64,000 bases of DNA from JAVJST01 sp965229715 (lineage in GTDB: Bacteria; Pseudomonadota; Alphaproteobacteria; Rhodospirillales; Casp-alpha2), in NCBI GenBank assembly GCA_965229715.1, contig CBDDJL010000002.1, positions 186,001 to 250,000 on the forward strand, given 5' to 3'. Shown here in pieces: positions 7,665 to 15,974 of the stretch. The translations under genes and the position numbers were made by a program. The notes below the pieces were generated by a model that worked only from the letters and a program-made list of their open reading frames with translations, did not search any database and was not told the origin of the DNA. The stretch's first letter is position 1, and each line of letters starts with the position of its first letter.

Positions 7665-8405
7665 ATGTCCGTGCGGACGTGTGCCACCATCGAAGCGAGG
7701 ATGACGTCCTCCAGGTTGCCCGGGAAGGTGCTGAAACCAGTTCTCGGAAAGCCGACGCTCGAGCTCATGATCGAGCGCGTCAAGCGGGCTCCGTCGCTCG
7801 ACGATATCGTGTTGGCAACAACGACGAATGCCGACGACGATCCGCTGGCGGAACTCGCGGATGACCTCGGCATCAATTGCTTCCGAGGCAGCGAGGACGA
7901 CGTGCTCGACCGCGTCCTGAAGGCCGCACAGGCCAACGATATCGACGTCATCGCCGAGTTGACCGGTGACTGTCCGCTGCTTGATCCGGCGATCATCGAG
8001 CGCGCAATCGAAGAGTACCGGACATCCGGCGCCGACTATGTTTCCAATAGTCTTACGCCGAGCTATCCGATCGGAATGGGGGTGCAGGTATTCGCCCGCT
8101 CCGTGCTGGAAGACGTTGCAAGCCGAACGGATGATCCCGAGGACCACGAGCACGTCACGTTGTTCATCTACCGCGCAGGACGCAATCTTTATACGCAGCA
8201 CAACTTCTCTGCACCCGAGAGCCTTACGGATCCGTACTTGCGCCTCACCCTCGACACCGAAGAAGATCTGACGGTGATCGAACGGGTGTTTGAGGAGCTT
8301 TACCCGACCGATCCTGCGTTCACGTTGAACGACACCCTGGCCTTCCTGAAGGCCAACCCGGCAGTTCGAGAGATCAATAATCACGTTGCCCAACGCTGGG
8401 TCTGA
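7665..8405 (+). CDS. SpsF-type cytidylyltransferase, copy 2
   Basis: 246 residues from ATG 7665, six bases after the NeuB stop; the frame is open further upstream but that would overlap NeuB. The motif IEARMTSSRLPGKVL near the N-terminus, FRGSEDDVLDRVL, ELTGDCPLLDP and YLRLTLDTEEDL match the SpsF family and align by eye with the copy at 1557. Position next to the synthase makes it the more likely CMP-transferase for the copy-1 NeuB product. The differing C-termini of the two copies suggest non-redundant roles. Confidence 0.82.
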   Translation: MSVRTCATIEARMTSSRLPGKVLKPVLGKPTLELMIERVKRAPSLDDIVLATTTNADDDPLAELADDLGINCFRGSEDDVLDRVLKAAQANDIDVIAELTGDCPLLDPAIIERAIEEYRTSGADYVSNSLTPSYPIGMGVQVFARSVLEDVASRTDDPEDHEHVTLFIYRAGRNLYTQHNFSAPESLTDPYLRLTLDTEEDLTVIERVFEELYPTDPAFTLNDTLAFLKANPAVREINNHVAQRWV

Positions 8406-9420
8406 CCCCTATCGCGTGCTTATCGTCGGCTGCGGGCGTATCGCCGGCGGCATCGAGGAGCACCGACTCGACGATGAGGCGACGCCGATCTCGCATGCCG
8501 GTGCTTTCCGGGCCCATTCCGGGTTTGACGTCACCGCCTGCGTGGAACCGGATGCCGAGCGTCGCGAGTCCTTTATGCGCTACTGGGATGTCCCGACCGG
8601 TTTCGCCGATATCGACGACGCTCTTCGATCCGAAACCTCCTACGACGTCATCAGTATTTGCAGTCCGACGACGCAGCATCTCAACCATCTCGATGCTGGA
8701 CTCAAGGCGATGCCCCTCGCCGTGCTCTGCGAAAAGCCGATATGCGCGGACCCGTCAGATGCCCGTGATGTCGTTTCGCGCTACCGAGCGGCCGGAGTTC
8801 CGCTATGCGTGAACTACATCCGTCGCTGGGTGCCGGAGCTGAGTCGGCTTCGCGACGAGTTCGCCGCTGGCGAATGGGGCGAACTGATTAACGCGTCCGC
8901 CTATTACAGCAAGGGCCTCATGCACAACGGCAGTCATATGATCGACTTGCTGCACTTCCTGCTCGGATCGCTTCGGGTCGTCGACGTCTTTGACGCCAGG
9001 ATCGATCACGACATCGACGACCCGAGCATCTGCGCCCGGCTCGCGGCCGGTAACGGAGCGCCTGTCGTGTTGTTGTGCGGCGACGAACGCCGGTTTCAGC
9101 ATATCGAGCTGAGTCTGCTGTTCGAAAACGGCCGGATCGACATGGAAGATCTCGGACGAACCATCCGGTTGCGCCGGGCAGCGCCGGATTCGCGAATTCC
9201 GGCAGTCAACACGCTGCGGGAGACCGAACGCCTGACCCCCGATACGCCGGCCGCGATCAATGCTGCGGTCGACAACATTTATCGGCACATTCACTCGGCA
9301 GCGCCGCTCGAGAGCGACGGCACCAGCGCGCTGGACACGCTCGAGACCTGTCACGCGATCCGCGCAGCATGGGACAGAACCTCGACAGCCGTCGCGCCGA
9401 CAGCCGGAGGACTGGCGTGA
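8386..9420 (+). CDS. Gfo/Idh/MocA-family NAD(P)-dependent sugar oxidoreductase, copy 1
   Basis: 344 residues if begun at TTG 8386; GTG 8416 would give a more usual N-terminus (VLIVGCGRIAG) and remove a 20-base overlap, so the start is open. Residues about 11-21 form the dinucleotide-binding GxGxxxG-like site, CEKPI is the conserved EKP motif with catalytic-type Lys, and NYIRRW plus GSHMIDLLHF lie where the substrate His/Asp residues fall in the family. Such enzymes oxidise or reduce sugar hydroxyls in nucleotide-sugar pathways. Its neighbours suggest a role in modifying a nonulosonate precursor. Confidence 0.82.
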   Translation: MPNAGSDPYRVLIVGCGRIAGGIEEHRLDDEATPISHAGAFRAHSGFDVTACVEPDAERRESFMRYWDVPTGFADIDDALRSETSYDVISICSPTTQHLNHLDAGLKAMPLAVLCEKPICADPSDARDVVSRYRAAGVPLCVNYIRRWVPELSRLRDEFAAGEWGELINASAYYSKGLMHNGSHMIDLLHFLLGSLRVVDVFDARIDHDIDDPSICARLAAGNGAPVVLLCGDERRFQHIELSLLFENGRIDMEDLGRTIRLRRAAPDSRIPAVNTLRETERLTPDTPAAINAAVDNIYRHIHSAAPLESDGTSALDTLETCHAIRAAWDRTSTAVAPTAGGLA

Positions 9421-10415
9421 CCCTGTTGTTTGCGGCACACGATCCCGGCGGCGCCAATGCCTTATTGCCGGCAATAGAAGAGGCAACACGTCGCGGGCTG
9501 TCTTATGCCCTTTGCCCAGACGGCCCGGGTGCGGCCTGTTGGATGGGAGTCGACGCCGAAGTCATCGAACGGCGGAATGTGAGCACGACGTCATTTGACG
9601 CCCTCATCACGGGCACCAGTCTGCACAGTGACTTCGAGCGCGACCTCTGGCACTCTACCGACGCGCCCAGCGCAGCCGTCATCGACGCCTGGACGACATT
9701 CCGCGCCAGATTTGAGCACGGCACTGACAACGCGATCGTACAACCGGACCGAATTTGCGTGATCGACGAATTCTGCCGGGGAGAACTGCTGGCCGAGGAC
9801 TGGTGCACCAGCGAGGTGATCGTCGTCGGACAGTCGCATATCGCCAGGCGTGCGGCGCGCATCGCCGCTCGCCGCGCCGACGACAGATCTTCGGCCGCGC
9901 CCCGCATCGTGTTCGTATCCGAACCCGTCACCGAGGACGAGTCGCGAACCGGCGCGCGCGGTTACAATCCGCAAGCCATATTCGATGCTCTCGTCGCTTC
10001 GCTTCCGACTGGACATCGTTTCGACATCACGGTCAGGACGCACCCGCGCGAAGACCTTTCGGCCTGGGCCCAGACGGCCGTGAAAATCGATAGCGACGGC
10101 GACATCGAGGAGCTCCTGGTGGGTGCGGACCATGTCGCTGGCATGGCCTCGATGGCGTTGCTGGAAGCGGTTGAGGCCGGCATCCCGACGCTGTCGTTGG
10201 AACCGGGGCGCATCAAGTCCTCGAACCCCGGGGTCGATGCTCACCCCGGCATCTTCAGGGCGCACCGGCTCGACGACGTTGCGCCTGCCGTGCGCGACTG
10301 GCTGGCCGCGGCAGCTCTTTCAGCGGAACCGAACTTGAACGGCGACACTCAAAGCATCCTCGAGGTCGCCCTCGATCTCGCTCGGCTTTCCGGTGAGGTT
10401 AGATGTCACGCTTAG
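9417..10415 (+). CDS. Probable GT-B-fold protein, unknown substrate
   Basis: 332 residues from GTG 9417, overlapping the preceding stop as GTGA. The N-terminus LLFAAHDPGGANALLPAI resembles the first strand and glycine loop of GT-B enzymes, and the C-terminal half has ADHVAGMASMALLEAVEAG followed by a proline-rich strand, like donor-binding halves of epimerase- or glycosyltransferase-type proteins. No membrane segments. It overlaps the aminotransferase gene downstream by 13 bases. It could be a nonulosonate transferase, a UDP-sugar epimerase/hydrolase relative or a capsule-type enzyme; the family assignment is tentative. Confidence 0.65.
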   Translation: MTLLFAAHDPGGANALLPAIEEATRRGLSYALCPDGPGAACWMGVDAEVIERRNVSTTSFDALITGTSLHSDFERDLWHSTDAPSAAVIDAWTTFRARFEHGTDNAIVQPDRICVIDEFCRGELLAEDWCTSEVIVVGQSHIARRAARIAARRADDRSSAAPRIVFVSEPVTEDESRTGARGYNPQAIFDALVASLPTGHRFDITVRTHPREDLSAWAQTAVKIDSDGDIEELLVGADHVAGMASMALLEAVEAGIPTLSLEPGRIKSSNPGVDAHPGIFRAHRLDDVAPAVRDWLAAAALSAEPNLNGDTQSILEVALDLARLSGEVRCHA

Positions 10416-11692
10416 CTTTGCTCGGCGGCAGCCCGGTCATTCCCGGTTCCCTCAAACCGTACCCATCGATCGGGGAGGCGGAGAGGCGCCAAGTCTTGGA
10501 AGTCGTCGACTCCGGTTGCCTGTCAGGATTCTTCGGTGATTGGCATCACGGCTTCAACGGTGGGCCGAAGGTGCAGGAACTTGAAGCGGCCTGGTGCGAG
10601 GTGTTCGGCTGTCACCACGCGGTAACCGTGAACTCCAACACCAGCGGTCTGTACGCGGCGATAGGCGCCGTCGGTATCGGACCCGGCGATGAGGTTATCG
10701 TACCGCCCCTCAGTATGTCCGCGACCGCCATGGCCCCCCTAATCTATGGCGGCACTCCGGTGTTTGCGGACCTGGACCCGCTGACATATTGCCTCGATAT
10801 CAATGCCGTCCGCTCGTCGATCACCGACCGGACTCGGGCGATCCTCGCGGTCAACCTGATGGGGCACCCGGCGCCCCTTCATGAGCTGAGAGCGCTCGCG
10901 GATGAACAGGGTATCTATTTGGTCGAGGACAATGCCCAAGGGCCGCTAGCTTCGGAGAACGGCAAGTACTGCGGCACGATCGGGCATATCGGCGTGTTCA
11001 GTCTCAATTACCATAAGCACATTCACACCGGTGAGGGCGGTGTCTGTGTGACTGACGACGAACGCTTGGACCGCCGGCTTAGAATGATCCGGAATCACGC
11101 GGAAGCCGTTGCCGAGCGGGCCGGCGAGACCGATCTGACCAATCTGGTCGGCTTCAACTTCCGCATGACGGAGCTCTCTGCCGCCGTCGGCCTGGCGCAA
11201 CTCGAACAGGCGGAAGACCACATCGGGCGCCGGCAGCGAGTCGCCGAGTCGTTGACCGATGCGGTCACCGACCTCGACGGAATCGACGCACCGCACGTAC
11301 GGCCGGGGTGCCGTCACGTCTACTATCTATGGTACGCGCGCTACGATGAATCGGTCATCGGTGTACCGCGGGCCCTTTTCGCGGAGGCATTGCAGGCCGA
11401 GGGTTTCCCGGCGTTGCAAGGGTATCTGCAGCCGCTCTACCGGTTGCCGTTGTTCCGCGAGCGGATCGCCATCGGCAGTCAGGGTTTCCCGTTCAACCTC
11501 ACCGACCGGTCATATCCCGATGGGCTATGCCCCGTTGCCGAACAGCTGTTCGAGCGTGACCTCCTCGGTGTCCTGACATGCACTTACGATATGACGGACG
11601 AAGCAATCGGGCTCTACGCCGAGGCTCTGAACAAGGTTCACGCGCACCTCGGTGACCTCGCGCCCGCGGCGCGCGGCCGGGTCGGCAGCTAG
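10403..11692 (+). CDS. DegT/DnrJ/EryC1 sugar aminotransferase (PseC/SpsC-like role)
   Basis: 429 residues. PLP-dependent fold: VNSNTSGLYAAIGAVGIGPGDEV is the phosphate-binding start, VEDNAQGP holds the cofactor Asp, and NYHKHIHTGEGG contains the expected Schiff-base Lys. These enzymes transfer an amino group from glutamate to a keto sugar nucleotide. In this cluster it is the obvious candidate for 4-amination of the PseB product. It is longer than typical PseC (about 380), with an Ala/Arg-rich tail, and has features of the StrS/AHBA-type branch (GLYAAIGA, FNFRMTELSAA). Confidence 0.85.
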   Translation: MSRLALLGGSPVIPGSLKPYPSIGEAERRQVLEVVDSGCLSGFFGDWHHGFNGGPKVQELEAAWCEVFGCHHAVTVNSNTSGLYAAIGAVGIGPGDEVIVPPLSMSATAMAPLIYGGTPVFADLDPLTYCLDINAVRSSITDRTRAILAVNLMGHPAPLHELRALADEQGIYLVEDNAQGPLASENGKYCGTIGHIGVFSLNYHKHIHTGEGGVCVTDDERLDRRLRMIRNHAEAVAERAGETDLTNLVGFNFRMTELSAAVGLAQLEQAEDHIGRRQRVAESLTDAVTDLDGIDAPHVRPGCRHVYYLWYARYDESVIGVPRALFAEALQAEGFPALQGYLQPLYRLPLFRERIAIGSQGFPFNLTDRSYPDGLCPVAEQLFERDLLGVLTCTYDMTDEAIGLYAEALNKVHAHLGDLAPAARGRVGS

Positions 11693-11701
11693 ACCGGCGC
11701 C

Positions 11702-12742
11702 ATGGCCAACGCGATCCAGACCTACATCCGTTGTCGCGCCGACGCCAAGTATGGCTGGGGTCACGCTTCGCGCACGCTTCAGCTGACCAAGCACATCGAG
11801 ACAGCGGAAACCGATTTGAACGTCACGGTCGGCATCGACGGATCAGAGGCCGCAGCGAGTTATTTCGTCCGCAATGGCATCACCAACATACGCTTGTTCA
11901 ATGGCGACGGTCGTGACGAGCGGAAGCTGCTCGACGAGATCAACCCGGAGGTCGCGGTCATCGACTTGCTGGATATAGAGGCGGCCTACGTGGAACAGCT
12001 GAGCTCGCGGGGAACGCGGACGCTTCTTTATGACGATTTGGCTACCGGATATCCGTTCGGCGACGCCTTGCTCCGCCCGCAGACCTACGAGGGCGCGTCC
12101 GACCTGGCAGCTGCGGCAACACCGACGCAGCATCTGTACGCCGGTCCGGCGTACTTTGTCGTATCGGACTCGCTGGTCGCTCTCCGTCGCGACCCGAAGG
12201 GCACGCCGCCGCACGCCAGGAGCTTGTTCGTCTGCCTCGGCGGCACACCGCGTCGCGATCGCATCGAATGGCTCGCCGAAACGCTCGCCGCCCTCCCGAC
12301 GAGCGGGATGAAGATTCGGGTTCTGATGGGTTTCCAAGCAGATGTCGATATTGACGATGCGCGCCGGAAGTTCGGCGACCGTGTCGAGGTGCTCCCCGGC
12401 ACGGACGGTCTTGAGAACGCCGTCGGCGACGCCGACATCGCTCTTTCAGCGAGCGGGTTGGTGAAGTTCGAACTCGCCTCGATGGGTATCCCTATGGCGC
12501 TGATTGCGGTCGTCGATCACCAGCGCGACGTTGGGCGACGGTTTGCCAATGCAACCGGCGCAGCCGAATACCTCGGCCACTTCGCGGATATCGCGCCCGC
12601 TGCTGCGGCCGACGCGCTGGTGAAGCTTGCCGATGACCGGGCGGCACGCTTGGGAATGGCCGCAAAGGGTCTCGCCCTAGTCGATGGCGCCGCGAGCCGT
12701 CGCATCGCCGATGTATTGCGCGACCTGGCATCGCGGCATTGA
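11702..12742 (+). CDS. pseG: PseG/SpsG-like UDP-sugar hydrolase
   Basis: 346 residues from ATG 11702. The N-terminus YIRCRADAKYGWGHASRTLQL matches the RADAS-IG-GHxxR signature of PseG (His in GWGH is the proposed catalytic base). The C-terminal ADIALSASGLVKFELASMGIP matches the UDP-binding ISAGG-T-ELA region, here with SASG for SAGG. PseG removes UDP from the diacetamido-trideoxy sugar before condensation by PseI. Placement after the aminotransferase fits. A related glycosyltransferase cannot be excluded because the family is a GT-B fold. Confidence 0.75.
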   Translation: MANAIQTYIRCRADAKYGWGHASRTLQLTKHIETAETDLNVTVGIDGSEAAASYFVRNGITNIRLFNGDGRDERKLLDEINPEVAVIDLLDIEAAYVEQLSSRGTRTLLYDDLATGYPFGDALLRPQTYEGASDLAAAATPTQHLYAGPAYFVVSDSLVALRRDPKGTPPHARSLFVCLGGTPRRDRIEWLAETLAALPTSGMKIRVLMGFQADVDIDDARRKFGDRVEVLPGTDGLENAVGDADIALSASGLVKFELASMGIPMALIAVVDHQRDVGRRFANATGAAEYLGHFADIAPAAAADALVKLADDRAARLGMAAKGLALVDGAASRRIADVLRDLASRH

Positions 12743-12794
12743 GCTAGGCCATGAACTTTGCGTCTGGCGAACGCAGGGCCACAATATCGTGACA

Positions 12795-14465
12795 ATGATT
12801 AGACGTCCGTGGAGCCGATTGCCGGAAGGCCTGAAATCCGTCGCTGCGTTCTGCCACGACGAGACGACCGGCGCGCTTAGAAACGCCCGGCACTTTATAC
12901 CTAGAAGGAATGTCGAACTAAAACTTGTCGAGTTCGCCAACCGTGGGCGTTCCGGCCCAATCGACTTAGTCGCCGCCGAGAAGGTTCTTGTCGATGGAAC
13001 CTGGGACAATCCCAACTTCTGGACGCGCCTGGCGCTGGGCATCGACGCCTTGGGTCTCAGCCGCGCTTCTTTCAAAGGAATTATCGGCGAGTTTTCCCGC
13101 GCCAACGTACTCAGAACGTTCGCGCGGTTCGGTATCGAAGAGATTTTTGATCAACAGGCAATAAGGGCCAGCGTTACCGACCACACGGGAACCGCAAGAG
13201 GCCTCATTAAACATTCTCAAGCGCCCGATGACATCTTGAATTGGAGATTGCCTGGCGGCGTTCCGGCGAGCCTCCTTTACGACAGCCTATTGAAGTGGCT
13301 TTGCCGCGGATACGCGGACTTCGACGATCCGCGCTTCGAGGGCTTCGTCGTCAAGGCGTTGACAGAGATCGAAACGTCGCGCCGGGTCATCGAGGCGGCG
13401 GATGCAACGCTGTTACTGACGAGCCACTCGATCGGCGTCACTTACGGGAGCTTGGTCTACTTCGCCCTCGAGCGGGGCATGGACGTCCTGTGCGTGTATG
13501 GCGATTTCGGGTCACAGCGCTTCATCCGGTTCACCGATATCGATCAACTCATGACCGAGAGCCACGTCCCCGAATTAGACGAGTTTGTCTCGCACGACAA
13601 GGATAAACGCCAGAAACTGCGCGATCTTGGCCGCCAACATCTTGCGCATCGGCTCAGCGGACAGACCAACGATATCGCCGCAAGGCAAGCCTATGTCGTG
13701 AACAACACCAATGTCGACCGGGCATCCATCCAAACCCATTTCGGCTGGAAGGCCGACAAGCCGATTGTCGCCGTATATGCGCAGAACTGGTTCGATTACC
13801 CACGTTATCTTGGCCTCGCTTCATTCAGGGACTTCTACGACTGGATCTGCGTCACGCTCAACGCCGCCAAGAATAACCGGGACGTCAACTGGCTCTTCAA
13901 GGCGCATCCCTGCGACCGATTGTACAAGATCGCGCCGACCGACAAGCTTCAGTCGATTGTCGAACGCAACGCACAAGACAATATCGGTTTCGTGCCGATG
14001 GACTGGAACGGGCGCAGCTTGATGGCATCCATCGACGGCGCCATTACTTGCACGGGGTCGGTCGGCTTCGAGTTTGCGGCCCTCGGAAAGCCCGTCCTGC
14101 TCGCCGAATCCGGATGGTACGGGCATCTCGGAATGGGCGTCACAGCGACGTCGCGCGAGCACTACGCCGATCTATTGGGAACCGAATGGTGGCGTATGTA
14201 CGATCGCGATTCGATGTCTGCGCGGGCTGAGGAGTTCATCGGTTGGTACTACTGTCTACCGGACTGGCAGAAAGGCTGCCTGATGCAGGACGACTCGGTC
14301 GGGCAGTCGATGTACCAGGGCCTCGAAGCGTTCATCGCTACCAATGCCGATATCCTAGATACCGAGTCGCGGACGATCCGAGAGTGGTACCGATCCCGTG
14401 AGTTCCGCTATCACGTCTACAAAATCAAGAACGCCGAGAGCTACCAGCTCGGTAACGTCGTCTGA
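12795..14465 (+). CDS. Capsule-synthesis-like (KpsC/KpsS-type) glycosyltransferase candidate
   Basis: 556 residues if begun at ATG 12795; GTG 12789 is equally possible and the frame is open further upstream into the PseG-like gene. The C-terminal half has KPIVAVYAQNWFDYPR, LFKAHPCDRLYKI and DGAITCTGSVGFEFAALGKPVL, which look like the HP-containing and T-GS-EA-- motifs of capsular polysaccharide synthesis (Capsule_synth) proteins with Kdo- or nonulosonate-like donors. The N-terminal 250 residues are not recognisable. No transmembrane segment. A role in transferring the nonulosonate made here is plausible, not shown. Confidence 0.65.
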   Translation: MIRRPWSRLPEGLKSVAAFCHDETTGALRNARHFIPRRNVELKLVEFANRGRSGPIDLVAAEKVLVDGTWDNPNFWTRLALGIDALGLSRASFKGIIGEFSRANVLRTFARFGIEEIFDQQAIRASVTDHTGTARGLIKHSQAPDDILNWRLPGGVPASLLYDSLLKWLCRGYADFDDPRFEGFVVKALTEIETSRRVIEAADATLLLTSHSIGVTYGSLVYFALERGMDVLCVYGDFGSQRFIRFTDIDQLMTESHVPELDEFVSHDKDKRQKLRDLGRQHLAHRLSGQTNDIAARQAYVVNNTNVDRASIQTHFGWKADKPIVAVYAQNWFDYPRYLGLASFRDFYDWICVTLNAAKNNRDVNWLFKAHPCDRLYKIAPTDKLQSIVERNAQDNIGFVPMDWNGRSLMASIDGAITCTGSVGFEFAALGKPVLLAESGWYGHLGMGVTATSREHYADLLGTEWWRMYDRDSMSARAEEFIGWYYCLPDWQKGCLMQDDSVGQSMYQGLEAFIATNADILDTESRTIREWYRSREFRYHVYKIKNAESYQLGNVV

Positions 14466-14472
14466 ACCGCCG

Positions 14473-15126
14473 ATGATGCAACACGCGTCCCCCGTTTCCC
14501 GATTGGCTATCGTCGATCTCGGCGTCGGCAACTTTGGCTCGCTGATTAATGCCTTCCAAAGGATCGACAACCGCCTGGAACTTGTCAGAACCCAGGATTC
14601 GGCAACAATCGACACCTGTGACGCCATCGTTATGCCAGGTGTCGGCGCCTTCAAGGCTGCCGTCCGGACGCTTCGTGAAACGGGCCTTGAAAACGCGCTC
14701 AGACGGAACATCGTCGAAGCTGGCAAACCTTGTCTTGGCATTTGTCTCGGCCTGCAAGTCCTCGTCGAGGAATCTGAAGAGTACGGTCATTGCGATGGTC
14801 TCGGCTTTCTGCCAGGCCGGGTCGGTCTCCTCGGCATCCGCGACCATACATGGCTGCCGCATGTCGGCTGGAACACCCTCCTGCGGACCGCCGCCCCGTC
14901 CAAGCTGCTCAATCGCGTCGGCGATAGATCTGATTTTTACTTTGATCACAGTTACGCCTTGCTGGCGACTGACGATGAGGCGGTCGTCGCCACCTGTGAC
15001 TACGGCATCAGTTTCGTCGCCGCTGTCGAAAAAGCGAACATCATGGGTGTCCAGTTTCATCCCGAAATCAGCGGTGCCGCCGGCGAAGCGGTTCTGAGGA
15101 ACTTTCTCGGAGCCTCGCAATGCTAA
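14473..15126 (+). CDS. hisH: HisH-type glutaminase paralogue for sugar amidation
   Basis: 217 residues from ATG 14473 (14476 also possible). Class-I glutamine amidotransferase with PGVGAF oxyanion region, Cys91 in GICLGLQ, and His196/Glu198 in QFHPE: the triad is complete. It overlaps a HisF paralogue by seven bases and precedes two N-acetyl-sugar amidotransferases. In Pseudomonas and Legionella O-antigen loci, HisH2/HisF2 supply ammonia to WbpG/PseA-type enzymes that turn an acetamido group into acetamidino. No other histidine genes are near, so a biosynthetic HisH for histidine is unlikely. Confidence 0.85.
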   Translation: MMQHASPVSRLAIVDLGVGNFGSLINAFQRIDNRLELVRTQDSATIDTCDAIVMPGVGAFKAAVRTLRETGLENALRRNIVEAGKPCLGICLGLQVLVEESEEYGHCDGLGFLPGRVGLLGIRDHTWLPHVGWNTLLRTAAPSKLLNRVGDRSDFYFDHSYALLATDDEAVVATCDYGISFVAAVEKANIMGVQFHPEISGAAGEAVLRNFLGASQC

Positions 15127-15974
15127 AGAAGCGGATCATTGCGACGATTCTCGTGGACCATGGAATCGCTGTCCAAAGCTACGGATTTTCTCGTCGCCTC
15201 CCGATCGGCTCGCCGGTCATCGCCGCCGAATACCTGGACCGGTGGGGGGCCGATGAAATTGTGCTGCTGGACATTGCCGCGAGCAAGCGCCACACCGTAC
15301 CCGATCCGCGCTTGATCGAAAAGGTTTCGCGGGCCTGCAGCTTGCCCGTTGCGGTCGGCGGTGGCATTTCGACGCTCGCCCAGATCGCCGAGCTGATGTC
15401 GGCCGGCGCGGACAAAGTCGTCGTCAACACGGCGTTCCTGAGACAAGCCTCATTCGTTTCTGCGGCAGCGCATCGCTACGGACGTCAGTGCGTCATCGTC
15501 TCGATCGATGCCGTCGCCGCGGCGTCGGACAGGTGGGCCGTTTACTCGGCGACTTGCCCTGACCGCGCCGGCGAACCCGTCGGGCCTCTTGCCGCACACG
15601 CCCAGGAGCAAGGCGCAGGAGAGATCATGATCGGATCCGTCGACCGCGACGGTACGCGCCGAGGCTTCGATCTGGGACTCGCGCGGCACGTTCGCGATCA
15701 CGTCTCAGTCCCGCTGATCGCCGTCGGCGGCGCTGGTTGCCCGCGCGATTTCCTCGAAGTGCTGGAGGTGCCTGCAACGGCGGCGGCGGCTGGCAATTAC
15801 TTTCATTATTTCGAACACAGTATTGCACTGGCCAAGAAGGCGATGTCCGGCGATGGCGCCGACGTCCGAATGTCGCACGCATTGGGCTATCAGCGCCACA
15901 AGCAATCCACGGATGCTCGTGTCATCAGCCGTCCTGCCGACAGTCCGATTTCTCAAGAGGGCAAGCACCCGTGA
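15120..15974 (+). CDS. hisF: HisF paralogue lacking the N-terminal catalytic Asp
   Basis: 284 residues; TIM-barrel phosphate-binding motifs VAVGGGIST, ADKVVVNTAF and IAVGGAG are present. Aligned on the invariant start (MLxKRII), position 11 is Leu where imidazole-glycerol-phosphate synthase has catalytic Asp11; the second catalytic Asp (SIDA) remains. The tail after residue 250 (YQRHKQSTDARVISRP) extends beyond normal HisF. This pattern fits HisF2 proteins that act as ammonia channel/scaffold for sugar amidation rather than histidine synthesis. Coupled to the HisH gene by overlap and to the amidotransferase gene by GTGA. Confidence 0.82.
   Translation: MLKKRIIATILVDHGIAVQSYGFSRRLPIGSPVIAAEYLDRWGADEIVLLDIAASKRHTVPDPRLIEKVSRACSLPVAVGGGISTLAQIAELMSAGADKVVVNTAFLRQASFVSAAAHRYGRQCVIVSIDAVAAASDRWAVYSATCPDRAGEPVGPLAAHAQEQGAGEIMIGSVDRDGTRRGFDLGLARHVRDHVSVPLIAVGGAGCPRDFLEVLEVPATAAAAGNYFHYFEHSIALAKKAMSGDGADVRMSHALGYQRHKQSTDARVISRPADSPISQEGKHP

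Noticed and set aside
14473..15974. HisH and HisF as part of a histidine operon
   Set aside because: No other his gene is present, HisF lacks Asp11, and the pair is joined to sugar amidotransferase genes.
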